Below, one piece after another: positions 1-12,048 of a DNA stretch of 64,000 nt. The translations under genes and the position numbers were made by a program. Source of the DNA: Hanleya hanleyi (taxonomy: Eukaryota; Mollusca; Polyplacophora; Lepidopleurida; Hanleyidae); assembly GCA_036873755.1 (NCBI GenBank), contig JAVTVY010033874.1:62001-126000 (forward strand). The letters are read 5' to 3'. Positions within the stretch are counted from its first letter, which is position 1. Every line of letters begins with the position of its first letter. The notes beneath the pieces were generated by a model. The model did not search any database. It saw only the letters and a list, made by a program, of their open reading frames with translations, and was not told the origin of the DNA.

Positions 1-1308
1 ATTGAATTCATTATTTGGTATGTTCATTATTATATAAACCAATTAAAATGAACACAAGAATATTTGTTAATTGATTTAGAATATTTAAAACGGGTGTACG
101 GTCATGGCCACACAAAGCTGTGTTAATCGGACTTTGATTGGGCGTAGTATTTACACATGCGATGAGAGTGTATGAATAAATGTTGTCATTCAAAGCCCAG
201 CCGTTAACAACATTTGCATAACAAAGCAATCCAGTTAGCCTCTCGCGCACACCTTGTTAGTGCAGCGGGAAATATTGTCTTGTGTGTGGGTATTTAAACC
301 GTAGGCCTGTGTCAGCCACGCATTCCCCGGCGTTAATTCCATGGTGCAGGGTCGTGTGTACAGCACTGAACGCGTGTCGACTAACATTTTAAAATGGTCT
401 AAAAACACTGGCTCTACACACGATTCTGTATACGATGTAATATATCGATGTTAAAAGATGAACTTTGGAAAAAGGCAATAAGAGGAACGTTATGGAACAA
501 CAATTTATTTAATTCTTTATAGTTCAATGTATTTTACAATTGAGGATACCACGATCCTCCACTGCCGTGTCGGTAGGCCTACACTACATGGAGGCCAAAC
601 AATTAGGAGAGTGTACTAATAACCGGTGAGTACAAATTTTGATATATCTATACTTTAGGGCGAATGTTATTTACCTGTGAAATATATCAATTCCTCGTAA
701 TTGCCCCTCTTTCATAATGTACATCCCCCACCCCAGACCGGCCATTTACCTTGTTAATATATACATATATACAACTATAATTTAACATTGAAATGTTACA
801 AATGTGCTCAATAAAGTATGGAAATGGAAGTCCTGTATAACTCCGCCATGCCCATTATGTATGTACAGACCCTTCCACGAACACCAGTTTACTAATATTA
901 AAACAAGCTGCACAACCCTTTTCAATATGTACATAATCCTCCAGCACCCTCGTTAATATATTTATGTTACAATAGTTATACAATTAAATTTTAATACATT
1001 GTCGATGGAGATATTTAAATAATTTAAATTCGGTCCTGCCTCTAAGTATATACACACCATTGTCTACCCCACAATATTTAGATACAAACATAATTACAAA
1101 CATAATTGCAAATTGTAAATAGAGCAAATATGGCACCACCACGAATGAGTATTCCCCCTGCAAAAAACGCCTAAGACTCAGCAGTAGAAAGCTAGTAACA
1201 AACATTATGCAGTGCTCATCAACCATCCTCTTGCACGGGCAGCCCCCCCCCCCCCAAATGAAAATCACATAATTTTATAATAATATTTACAATACGAAAT
1301 TGAACAAC
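1..1308. other. AT-rich flank, no recognisable gene
   Basis: No open frame here looks like a protein. The stretch is AT rich and contains degenerate copies of a motif of the form 'CCCTTTTCATTATGTAC' near 705-730, 850-870 and 905-940. The copy at 901-941 matches the first unit of the 67-bp tandem repeat on the other side of the transposase gene (from 3341). A run of 13 C lies at 1243-1255. Confidence 0.5.
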
Positions 1309-2871
1309 CTAAGACACAAAATCGTCGTCAGATGAGGAGAAAACAAAACCCCCAAAATATTCTTTATAATTTGTTTTAGGGTTCTTGAGTGTTGCCGACG
1401 AACGCGGACCCACAGGCTCCAGAGACGTTTCTGGTTGAGAAACTACCACACACTCGCAGTTAGCAGGCCGTTGAATTCTTCGCCGTGTTGTGACATGTGG
1501 ATTAAGGACATCAACGATGGGAAGGACGGTCGAATGGGCATGGACGCTGTCACCAGATACGGATGATGCTCCTTCTACTTCCGCATAAACCACGAACTGG
1601 GGGTTTGGAATGGTTTCAGCAGGCCTTTTTCGATTTCGCCGCGTTGTAACATTTCGTGGAACGACACCATCCAGTAAAAGAGGACTGTGTCCTGTGGGAA
1701 AACAAATAAGCTCATTACCCACAGGAGCTGGACGGGGCTCTGGAACTGACTGAGAGTCCATCACAGTATCTGCTGTTTGTAATTCTGTATCGTCCCAGTA
1801 TATTGCCTGGTTGATATCTTCCATATCGGTGTCCAAAGTCCAGGTGTCAAAAAGTGGGACTGTGTAACGGTATTGGGCTGGGCTATCCAAAGTAAAGACA
1901 CTCCTTAGAAGACTAAAGAATGCTTCGAATCTATTCTGTCTACATACATGGTTTCTGTACATCACTTCACATAGATGACCCTCAAAGTTTTTAATGGTAG
2001 TCCCATTAATCTTCACAAAGTGTGATTTTGCATGCTTCCATGCCCCCTCTATTCGGTTTGTATGGACTGTTACCTCTTCATTAGTTTCAGTATTTATATA
2101 TTTCTTGGTGAAGGCATCTTTGTGTATGACTGTAAAATGTTTGTAGCCTAAAGCGTTCAAGTGGCAGTAGGCAGTCCAACCATCCGAGTAAATAGTTGAT
2201 CCGATCTCTACGTGTCTTGTAATAATGCGGGTTAATGTTCTTTTATCCCTCTTGTTGACTGGGTACAAGATAACTCTATTGCTCAATCGCTCAACAAGGC
2301 CAAATACCCAAATTTTTCTCTTGGTTTTGGGAGCACCCCGGTGATGTTTTACTTTTCTTCCGAATTGAGATTCATCTATTTCGATCTCGCCACTAAATTT
2401 CATATCCAGAACTGTTCGACAGAAATGTTCTTTGAAAAGTTCCCGCATGAAGGATGCCCAGTCTACTGCGGAACGTTTGTAATCCAGGCCGGCATTTGAG
2501 GCACATTTATTTAATGACTGATCATCAATGTAACATCTCATGAATTCAAAAATATCCGGGAAAGTATAATGTGATTTTTCAAACCAACTGTTCCTTCGTA
2601 TAGAAAACTCGTGGTCTTTATTGCTTTCGCATCGCCAGGCTACTCCATCTATTGAACTCTTTTTCTGTCTTTCTTTACAAGCCGATCCGCATTTCAGACA
2701 TGTGAAATCCTTGGCTAATACACCGTGTGTCCTCATCCATTCATGTAAAATTGCAGGGGGACTGGTAAAAAGATGGTAGAATGTCCATGGATTCGTAAAG
2801 CTTGCTATTGTTATGTTGTTCACCTCTTTAATCCTTTGTCGGAAGTTGCCCCGTGTTCCCTTTGAAGACAT
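1309..2871 (-). CDS. Merlin / IS1016-type (ISXO2-like) DDE transposase
   Basis: A single open frame of 520 codons starting MSSKGTRG. Residues 58-81 form a zinc-ribbon-like region (C58-x2-C61, C65, C81), as in ISXO2-like transposases. The catalytic core follows: the first Asp in EIDES (D166), the second in YSDGW (D230) and the Glu in NRIEGAW (E275), in the expected spacing and context for Merlin/IS1016 enzymes, which cut and paste DNA. Residues after about 340 are an extension poor in predicted structure, with two related basic motifs (NVTTRRNRKRPA near 413 and HVTTRRRIQRPA near 465). It is uninterrupted, so it could be a recent copy or a domesticated gene. I could not find convincing terminal inverted repeats with an 8-9 bp duplication around it. 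Superfamily call is firm; activity is unknown. Confidence 0.88.
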   Translation of the reverse strand: MSSKGTRGNFRQRIKEVNNITIASFTNPWTFYHLFTSPPAILHEWMRTHGVLAKDFTCLKCGSACKERQKKSSIDGVAWRCESNKDHEFSIRRNSWFEKSHYTFPDIFEFMRCYIDDQSLNKCASNAGLDYKRSAVDWASFMRELFKEHFCRTVLDMKFSGEIEIDESQFGRKVKHHRGAPKTKRKIWVFGLVERLSNRVILYPVNKRDKRTLTRIITRHVEIGSTIYSDGWTAYCHLNALGYKHFTVIHKDAFTKKYINTETNEEVTVHTNRIEGAWKHAKSHFVKINGTTIKNFEGHLCEVMYRNHVCRQNRFEAFFSLLRSVFTLDSPAQYRYTVPLFDTWTLDTDMEDINQAIYWDDTELQTADTVMDSQSVPEPRPAPVGNELICFPTGHSPLLLDGVVPRNVTTRRNRKRPAETIPNPQFVVYAEVEGASSVSGDSVHAHSTVLPIVDVLNPHVTTRRRIQRPANCECVVVSQPETSLEPVGPRSSATLKNPKTNYKEYFGGFVFSSSDDDFVS

Positions 2872-3350
2872 CTATAGGAAAAAAAAATATATATATATTT
2901 TAATATTTCCACTTGATCTATACAATTAAAATGTTTGTTAATTTACTAGTTAACCTAGATTCTTCATATTGATGCCATGTAAGTAATTAAACATTTTCAC
3001 AATAACATAAATGACATTTCATAATAATCGTGCTTACATTTGTTAAATTCCATGTATTTGATGATTTTTTGCCTAAACATTTGTTGATTTGTTATATCGT
3101 TAATTAAAATTAAATCGTTATAAAATGAAAAATAATTTTTTCACACCGTATGTGCATTTGTTAAATTAAATGTGTTTGCTGAATTTAGGCGAAAACATTT
3201 TTAAAATTTTTGACTTTAATAACAATTTGGTGATTAAAATTTGGTGATTAACAACTTTTGCAATAAATGGCCATGATGCATTCCTAGCCCTTTTCATTAT
3301 GTACCTAACTCTTACTGGGATAGTTGGACTGCCTACATTTCAAACAAGCT

Positions 3351-3640
3351 GCACAACCCTTTTCAATATGTACATAATCCTTTATTGTAAACTCGTTAAA
3401 TTTAATTGTATTGAAATGCACAACCCTTTTCAATATGTACATAATCCTTTATTGTAAAATCGTTAAATTTAATTGTATTGAAATGCACAACCCTTTTCAA
3501 TATGTACATAATCCTTTATTGTAAACTCGTTAAATTTAATTGTATTGAAATGCACAACCCTTTTCAATATGTACATAATCCTTCATTGTAAACTCGTTAA
3601 ATTTAATTGTATTGAAATGCACAACCGTTTTCCTTATGTA
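3351..3640. repeat. 67-bp tandem repeat, 4.3 copies
   Basis: Units begin at 3351, 3418, 3485, 3552 and 3619 with exactly 67-bp spacing and near identity. Each contains CACAACCCTTTTCAATATG followed by an AT-rich stretch. One isolated copy of the first half lies at 907-941 on the other side of the transposase gene. Confidence 0.95.
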
Positions 3641-4859
3641 CGTTCTACCTTTGCTATAAATATAGTACGTTAATCATTGCAACGTCCCAGCCTCTCGGGC
3701 AGGCATATTTTTATTTTAAATGTGACAAATAGGGAATATCCGCGCTGCCCCCCCCCCCCCCCCCCACAACCACACACGCACCCATGGTGCATTATCCTTT
3801 TCAATGATCCATTTACAATCGCAATTTAATAAAAAACACTCACCTTGTATTAATATGGTCAAAGTTTTTTTTCACCATTCACCCACTGCCACTCCGACAT
3901 CGCTACGTTGTACGAAAAGTAACGAGAGCCATACCTGCCGTTCTCGTAAGAATTGTACAAATATCTTATATGATTTAAGTCTTGAGTTAACCGAAGAAGC
4001 GTAATCCAATCTAATAATATGTCTGGGTTTAAACCGTTCACGTATCCAAATGTGGCTATAATAAATCTGTTGTAATTATGTAGTGGTCTTGTCCAGAACA
4101 ATTTTCGCACTTCATGCGGCCACAAATCCGCTTCACCAATCAAATCTTGGATGAGAATCCACGTCTCTAATTTGAGAATTGCGATTGGTCATTATGTATG
4201 TCTTTAAGTAAAGTTGTGAATTTGGGGTTTTTAATCCTACTGTTTTATACTTTGGAGAACAATGACTATTTAGTATAACAATTCAAGGTTGCTACAAATC
4301 GGGTGAGCTTTCGTTCACCTGTATAGTCCTTCTATTGTGTATCTACAGTGCATGAAAATACCTTTATTCCAAAAGCTTTAATCAAACACCTTACTTTGAA
4401 AAGGAGATATCCTCCACAAAAGACAGACTACACACCTCACGATGATATTGTCGCGCTTTTACATTCACGTTGGTATTGTTAAAATAAAACAATGTATTCT
4501 TAAATGTCTCCTGTTTTATTAATTACAATGACTTAATTGTTTATTGCTTTACATGCAGTATATATTAAAGGTTGACGAACTGAATTATACTCTGAAAGCG
4601 CGCTCTCAATTCGTGCTCTGCATAGATATGGTAATATTACCACAAACGCCCTTTGCGCATGGACGGCTAAATTGTATACATTGATGACGTATACCTGATT
4701 ATTTCATGAATATTATTTTCTAATTTGGTGCAAGTTACACATGATTTCATTCCCTAAATTGATCACCGTTTCTCTTTCTTTGTCATAATCCCAACGTAAT
4801 AAAATTAATAAAAATATATTATTTATGAAATATTTGAACCACACCATTATTCCATCTTT
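3641..4859. other. Non-coding AT-rich stretch
   Basis: No gene is visible. It contains a run of 18 C at 3748-3765 and two overlapping short open frames on opposite strands near 3804-4143 that look accidental: low complexity, no family resemblance. Confidence 0.4.
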
Positions 4860-5335
4860 ATTAATACTCGTGAATATAGCGCCCCTGACCCGCAAACACC
4901 CATTGGATTGTAATGTTAAAATTGGTCTGGGGGCGCTATAACAAGAGTATATATAGAGCGTTTCCCTTCCTTCGTCGCTCTATATATACTCTTGTTTTAG
5001 CGCCCCTGACCCGCAAACACCCATTGGATTGTAATGTTAAAATTGGTCTGGGGGCGCTATAACAAGAGTAAATATAGAGCGTTTGCGTTCCTTCGTCGCT
5101 CTATATATACTCTTGTTTTAGCGCCCCTGACCCGCAAACACCCATTGGATTGTAATGTTAAAATTGGTCTGGGGGCGCTATAACAAGAGTATATATAGAG
5201 CGTTTGCGTTCCTTCGTCGCTCTATATATACTCTTGTTTTAGCGCCCCTGACCCGCAAACACCCATTGGATTGTAATGTTAAAATTGGTCTGGGGGCGCT
5301 ATAACAAGAGTATATATAGAGCGTTTGCCTTCCTT
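4860..5335. repeat. 121-bp foldback satellite array
   Basis: Units start at 4879, 5000, 5121 and 5242, spaced 121 bp apart, with few differences. Each unit holds two inverted repeats: GCGCCCC...GGGGCGC enclosing about 45 bp, and AACAAGAGTATATATAGAGCG facing CGCTCTATATATACTCTTGTT across a loop of about 15 bp. Each unit could therefore extrude two hairpins. It resembles a MITE or foldback element that became tandem. It ends about 175 bp before the first duplicated unit. Confidence 0.93.
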
Positions 5336-5510
5336 ATTGAAAAGGAGGCACCCGATGATTTTGTTATTATTTTATTCCATTTATTTTAATGAAGTACAAG
5401 GGGCGTTAATTCATTACACAGGAGGCGCTTTTCAAATGTAGTCACCTGCCGGAGCATTCGTCAGGCAAGACTAATCGATCAAAATTCTTGGGGCGCTAAA
5501 ACACGATATT

Positions 5511-7800
5511 GCCCTTCAACCTATTTCAGGTAATGAGCACGGACGACGGAAATATAACCTGGGAGCTTTGAAAGAGGGGTGGTCGGTGTAAGATCATGGT
5601 TGTCGCCCACCGACAGCGGGAAAGGTGGGGCTGGTGACATATTAGACAAATTTATTAAGTTGTTGCGCAACTTGGAGCGTAGGTTGAGGATAAAGTGACG
5701 TGGGAAGATACAATGACATAACAACAATTGGTGGCGATGACTTGTATTCTGATATATATTATTGCCCGTATACATGAAGCCCGGATAAGTACAGAACAAG
5801 AATGCAACATAAGGGATTGATTGGTGGTGGTACTTTGCGCCGCTCCCGTCGTTTTTTTTATTTATTATTATTTTAGTTTTTTTTACTCCTATCTCCGGAC
5901 CGGAAGGACAAACACGTAAAGAGCCGACACTCCGGGACTTTTCTGTTTATCGTATTGGGGTGATTTTGAACCTATTTGCCTAACCCCCAAAGCTGAAGAT
6001 CATGGATAAATTCAAGATGACGACCATGTGGGGCACTCAAAAGGTGGTGTTTTCATCCTTTTTCTTCAAAATTCCTGCTTTTCTGACAAAAAAAACCCCA
6101 ACAAACAGCTATTTCATTTCACACAATATTATTATTTACAAATTTATCATGCAGTTTTTTGGCGAAAAAAAACAACCCATAATTAATAAAACAAATTACA
6201 AAATTCTGACCGACTCTCTTAATGTAACACAAATATAGTCAGCCAAATGGTTCAAACCTAGACATTGAGAAAAGGAAGTTTGAATAAAATAACTTAAATA
6301 ATTACAGAACTATTCACATTTTATATGACGACGATAATCGAGCAAATGGTTCATTAAAATGATACGCTTGGTTTGCAATACCTTACGTCCTGGGAAATAG
6401 ATTGATTATTTTCTGCATACCCATTTAACACAAGTTACAACTTTTCGCAAATGAAATTACCATACTATTATTTCCAATTGACCCCTACGTTTCTTCAAAT
6501 GACCCCTAATTGTGACACCAGTTGTAGAATAATCCTTTCAGTTTGTAGCCTATCCTCAATGATAAAAATAACCAAATTTCAAGAAAACCCACGCGAAAGA
6601 AAAGAAAAGGTTTCGATGGGTTTATATATGCTTCCCATTGTAGTACAAATCAGACGTGAATAAATGCAAAAACAGTATAGTCCGACACTTTTCCAAAACT
6701 AGAAAGCAAGGGAATCAACGTTTGAGAAAAACAGCTTAAATGTGTTGGAGATCATCATCTTCCTTTTACGCCTTTTAAATGACCATGGCGGTGAAGGGAA
6801 AGGTAAACTAGTAGCGGAGGTAACTTACCGCGCGGAAAGTATTATATCTAGACTGGGAGTCCTATCAACCCCGAACTATAGCTTTTCTCTGATGAAATCA
6901 ATAATTTCCAATTTACGTAATACGGTACGATAATACGATTTGACGTTACCTTAAATGACTCATTTTAGTCATCAAAAACCCCAAAACTTTTCCAACCAAC
7001 CAAAGTTGCATTAATCATTAATATAACCATCACATACATGTAGTATATACAAGATTATCATGTATATATGTATGATGTACTAAATTCAGTGTTCATATGT
7101 ACATTTTAGTGGAATACAGTGAAGATTGTGAGCATAGCTATAATACTGGTCAACACTAGAGACTCAGAGTGATTCTATCCTTGGATCAGTAAACAATTGA
7201 ATATTTATTGACACAAGCAGATACCAGCCTATGCCAAGTGGAGAACTCAATTAACATAGCTACTTATGATTTCATACCATGTGAGTTTTGACCATGTCCC
7301 TGCACAATGTCGGTTATTATATTCACAACGCAGTATAAAGCTTGGACGACCAAGTCTGCAAAAGTCATAAACCATATTCATGTTCAATTGATGCATACAA
7401 TGTAACCAAGAATACATAATTATACGATTTAATCAAAGATCAACCGTTGCATATTATCTTACACATTATCTATCTGAAAATTTTTGAATTCTGGATCGAA
7501 GAGGAAATAAATAACAGCTCCATCCATATCATACTTATATTCATTAACCTGGAATACACTATAGTCTGTCTATTTTGATTGAGCTTTTTAAAAATAAATA
7601 GTTCTATCGGCATAAATTTTCCTTTTTTGCATTGTGTAGAACAAATTAAATTCTACAAAATGACCACCATTAATCCGCGATATCTATAATATATCACGCT
7701 TGATTTAACTTTGTAATTATTTTCATACAAAACTCCAGTACAGTCGTTTCATGTACCGGGGATCAATCTCATAGAAAACGTCATCATGTACAGGGGTAAA
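5511..7800. repeat. Segment A, unit 1 (non-coding block)
   Basis: It opens with the shared phrase TCAACCTATTTCAGGTAATG and is clearly similar to the blocks at 16241, 28440, 39325 and 59335. No long open frame is conserved. Around 5822-6200 it contains a relic related to the TTAA element at 51042-51622. Compared with units 4 and 5 it lacks about 1 kb after 6235. At the right it ends in half of an inverted repeat (about 7747-7793) whose partner arm is present in unit 3. Confidence 0.8.
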
Positions 7801-8342
7801 GGCGTTCGGTGTCCGTCTTTTCGCGTATGTTAACGTTCTATTAGCGTTTGAAACGCGTTTCAATAGCGCTTGGAGGCGTTTTGTATTCGTTTCGTTTGCT
7901 TTTCAAAAAAACGCGTTTATACCTCACAAACGCGTTTGATCATCGGTATGTTCATTTATCGTTCGTTTCCTTTCGCCTGAAACGCGTTTCACGAACGCGT
8001 GTGAAACGCGTTTTGGAACGCGTTATATTGCTCTGTTGTTAAATAAGAATTACCGTCCACACCACGGTTGCTTCATCGGGCGAGAATACTATATGGTCTG
8101 GTTTTTTTTGTTTTTTTTTCTCAATTTAATTTGTACAATGGTTTGGCGACTGAGTGTTGATCAAAAGCTGCATGGAGTAAAGGTCAAGCGAAACGCTTTT
8201 TTCGGCTCGGTATCGCGCGCCTGACTAATAATTTCGCTTGGTACCGGAAGACAAATATTGTGTCGCTTGGTGAACGAAATGATTGAAGCTTGCGTTTGAA
8301 ACGCGTTTTGGAACGCATTTTGGAAACGCGTTTCGGAACGCC
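7801..8342. mobile_element. Putative inverted-repeat element rich in ACGCGT palindromes
   Basis: This piece replaces the sequence found at the equivalent point of other units. Its ends are short inverted repeats (AGGCGTTC and GAACGCCT). ACGCGT occurs nine times (near 7853, 7911, 7930, 7982, 7995, 8006, 8018, 8301 and 8326), mostly inside AAACGCGTTT. No coding frame is convincing. A clear target duplication is not visible, so the boundaries are approximate. Confidence 0.45.
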
Positions 8343-8419
8343 TATGATTGGCGAAATATCCACTGGAAGTTTTTTTACCCAAAGTGTGTTCTAATATGCA
8401 TGTCTAGGATGTTATTAGT

Positions 8420-8633
8420 CTCTAAAATAATTAGATTGAAATTCAATCTATCAGATTGAAATTAGTGACCAATCTTTTATCGGTTTGAAAATATTCAATC
8501 TAATAGATTGAAAATGATAAAATGAATCTGTTGTAGATAGAAAATGTAATCTAATAGAAGGGATATTCAATCGAATAGATTGGTCACTAATTCCAATCTG
8601 CTAGATTGAATTTTCAATCTAATTATTTTAGAG
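8420..8633. mobile_element. 214-bp MITE with AGT target duplication
   Basis: Ends are CTCTAAAATAATTAG and its reverse complement, with arms of about 55 bp and an interior rich in further AGATTGAA / TTCAATCT repeats. AGT lies on both sides (8417-8419 and 8634-8636). The equivalent place in units 2 and 3 (near 20450 and 33150) has no insertion. Non-autonomous, superfamily not assigned. Confidence 0.9.
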
Positions 8634-8639
8634 AGTACG

Positions 8640-9725
8640 GACTGAGCTGTAGTCACGTATGATACTACACCTGAATTGTTTCCGCCGGGGTGTTTTGTCA
8701 AATGTATAATTGCTATAAAGAACCACATTACAGATCTAGTATCAGTAACATTTGGAAGGCTTTTCAGCAGTGCGTTTAATAGGTGGATTCATTAGGAATT
8801 GGGCGCCATATTATCTAATTAACGGACTGATTCTAAGAAAAGTCTGAACGACGAATTAAAGAAATAAACACTTGTCGTTAGTGCGAAGTCCAGAAGTCTA
8901 TGTTCGTGTCATTTACAAATCAAATTTCAACGAAGGAAACTAGGGCTCCGTGATGAATAGATATTTAAAATTTGATATAACCTGATGGGTAAATGTGTCA
9001 AGATTTGTTCAGGTGTAATAGTAAATCGACAATGATTTTAACCTATTCTAAAGACCGAGACTATAAAATAACGAAAGTATACCTCAAAAGCGTGAAACGA
9101 TATTGAAGATTAGAATCAAGGAAAGAAGCTTGCAAGGTTTCCTGCCTTTCTGTGTGGCTCTCTAATCGCCAGTAGCTGACCTAGTCTTCCAGTATTATCA
9201 TTTGAACTATACTCCACAAGAGCGTTCCACTTTCCGTATTTTCGATCTCTTGTGAGGAATTAGGTTTTTAAAAAACATGAGACAGTCACTTGTGTGTAAC
9301 ATTGGGCAAATTGTTTTCGCTGATTTACCATTGGACAAAATAATTTCCTGCGTGGAGCAGACTGTGGACGGTTACAATTTTCTCCATAAAAAATATTTAG
9401 CTCGTTGTACACACCGACAGTCATTTTCAGTTTCCTATAATAAGCGAGCTCCAATCACTTTTCCTCAATAGTTGAGCACGATTACACAAATGTGTAGTTA
9501 GGTAATGTCATTCGTTTTTGCTAGCCTAATAGAGACGGATGTAGAAGATATCGTGTTTTTAAATAACATGTTACATAAATTAGCCGCATATAAGTGGCAT
9601 GAAAGTAATACATTTTGCAGTCTCATTCTTTTATTTGATGTTTTGTGTGTTTTCTCGTGTGCCTAACAAGATTACTGCCTTTGGCACATCTGTAGTTGCA
9701 AAGAGAACACTGGAAAGGCTTTTTA
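8640..9725. other. 3' flank of ZF1 (duplicated non-coding block)
   Basis: It matches 20430-22580 and 33115-34160. It lies downstream of the minus-strand zinc-finger array. The last part (about 9630-9745) still encodes the final finger of the family in a shifted frame. No poly(A) site could be fixed. Confidence 0.6.
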
Positions 9726-10346
9726 TCAGTGTGTACTCTCATATGCACTGTTACTGGCGGATCTATGATCACAGAAACAACGTTTGAAAAGCTTTTCACG
9801 AGGGTGTGTCTTCATATGTCTAACAATACCACCATTCCAACACGATCTGTACTCACACAGAGAACACTTAAAAGGCTTTTCACCAGTGTGTGTTTTCATA
9901 TGTCTGACAATAGAACTATTCCGATTGGCCCTGTAATCACACAGAGAGCACTCAAAAGGCTTTTCACCAGTGTGTGTTTTCATATGTGTAACGACAGAAC
10001 CTTTCTGATTGGACCTGAAATCACACAGAGAACACTTAAAAGGCTTTTTATCAGTGTGTCTTCTCATATGTCTAACAAGACTGCTAATATATACAGATCT
10101 ATAATCACAGTGATTACACCTGAATGGTTTTTCACTGCTTATTTTTCTCACAAGCTTATCAAGAGTGGGTTGGTTAGTGCTCCCATATTTCTGGTATGCT
10201 TTTCCTCCAGTAGGCCTACATGCATATGTCACGTCGTCGTGTGTACAAGAGCAGTGCTTTTCGACAGGTAGTGGACTCTCCAATTTTCCCGCAACGATAT
10301 TTTGGTCACCTGTGATTGTCATTCCCTCCACTTGGCGTCGATACAA
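9726..10346 (-). pseudogene. ZF1, distal part of C2H2 finger exon
   Basis: Four good C2H2 fingers (C-x2-C-x12-H-x3-H, TGEKPF-type linkers) and a fifth damaged one, against 9 and 12 intact fingers in ZF2 and ZF3. Near 9746, about 11 bp present in ZF2 are missing; this shifts the frame and ends the protein early, although the family's last finger is still readable downstream in another frame. At its other end, 10347, the exon is broken by a 1.7-kb insertion, so this piece has no continuous link to its first exon unless the insert is spliced out. By family it would be a nuclear DNA-binding protein. Most likely a pseudogene. Confidence 0.85.
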
Positions 10347-12048
10347 GGGTCATTCTCACGGAAAGGCGCAATTCGTGTCACTCGACCCAAATTTTCTTCT
10401 AACCAGTCTTACGGCTGAAAAAATTCAGATTGTTCGTAGTATTCATTTAGTAGAGTACGAATAACTCATTGCAAGCACTCTCCCGATTGATTTTTTTAGG
10501 TAAATTTTCACCAGAACCCTCAATTTTGGGTAAAATAGACCTGTAACTGGCTGTAGTGACCTACTTGATACCACGATAAAGTTGCCAAAAATTCTTTTGT
10601 TATATATTATTCTACCTTTTTGGCAACCAGCCGCATCTGTTCTTTCAATATATGAATATATATTTTTACAATGGCAGATTATCTTGTGAAAATGGCATGG
10701 GCAAAGGTCTGTAACTGGTTTTCGGGTCATTGGTGTTACTGTAACTGAAATCGGAGCCAAAAAGCGAGCGCTTAAATTAGAAACAAAGATTTGCCACCAG
10801 GCGGCTTCTTTTCCAAGCGCGGGTAAACTTGAGATTCCATAAGAAGTGTTTTATGAAACTCTTTTCAGTATTTCAGTCATTTCTAGCTCCAAATTTTCAG
10901 CGTACGTTTATTACCGGTCAATGGTGTTACGTGTCAGGATCAACATGTAGTGGCTCCTGAGTAAAAATATTAACTGGTAACAAAGAAATGTGCGCATGAA
11001 TTACAAAATCATTGTTCTTGGACCGTCACGACAATATACGAGGAAGCAACGATGAATTCCTTCCAAAATGTCAGTGGTGTTACCTGTCAGTGGTGTTACT
11101 ATTTTCAGGGTAACACCATTGACAATTATGATGATTTTGCACCAAATTTCAGTACAACTTGAATTTACCTTTCTTCCAAATAATACTAAGTTAAGGAGTC
11201 TGGTCATATACGTGTTTTGCCCCTAGATCGCTTTCACTCACGGCTACATTTTTGCCTCTATGAACAAATTGGTCACTGTTGTTACACGAGGTCAATGGTG
11301 TTACTCGAGGTCACTGGTGTTACCGGGTTGTCACTGGTGTTACATTTCAGTTAGATAACTATTTGAAGAAGAAGAAGCAGTTTTATCAGAAGGCTTTCCA
11401 TATACCTGTTTTGTCCCTAAATATTCTTCACTTGCAACTGCATTTTTGCGTCTATGAACAAATTAATCAGTGGTACGTGTTACACGAGGTCAGTGGTGTT
11501 ACCGGATTGTCAGTGGTGTTACGGATGAAATAATGGTCTTGAAATTCAGAAACACTTGTTTAAGTTGTCCCATATTTTGAAAAAGAAACAAACTCGATTA
11601 GTTTAAAGTCAGCATCAAGAATAAATAGGTTTTATTATACAGAATCTACATGAATAGTTGATACATGCGGTCCAATTGGCTGATTTTGGTGAGCTAAGCA
11701 GCATAATTAGGAAAATAAAAAGAAACGTTTTCCTAACTTCAATATTTTTTCATTATTAGTCATAGTTACATGCAATCTATTGCCTAGCATGTGTATATCT
11801 TCCTATTTCTGTTCTCTTAGTGCCCAATATATTGATCATTCCTGTGTAACACCACTGACATTAATGAAGACAACTCCACCGTTAAGTGTTACGAAAAGTT
11901 TATTGTTCGGAATGTCTGCATTTATTGTATGCATTATAAAGAGTTTTGTCAATGGGGAATCTGTTGAAATCAAATTCTGTAGTCATTGGTGATGTTGATT
12001 TTGACATATTTCCCCAAGTGAAATTGTGCCTTTCTGTGAGAATGACCC
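10347..12048. mobile_element. 1.7-kb inverted-repeat element inside the ZF1 finger exon
   Basis: The terminal inverted repeat starts GGGTCATTCTCAC at 10347 and is mirrored up to 12048, about 27 bp with few mismatches. ACAA is duplicated on both sides (10343-10346 and 12049-12052), and joining the flanks restores the exon seen in ZF2 and ZF3. There is no coding frame of note. The interior holds about twelve copies of GTCAnTGGTGTTAC: near 10726, 10917, 11070, 11086, 11272, 11291, 11310, 11330, 11489 and 11509 on plus, and 11110 and 11846 on minus. Two interior stretches (about 11195-11305 and 11385-11505) are diverged direct copies of each other. Non-autonomous; superfamily not recognised. Confidence 0.9.

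Noticed and set aside
984..1268. 94-codon minus-strand frame near the left end
   Set aside because: It runs through low-complexity sequence and a poly-C tract; no recognisable domain.
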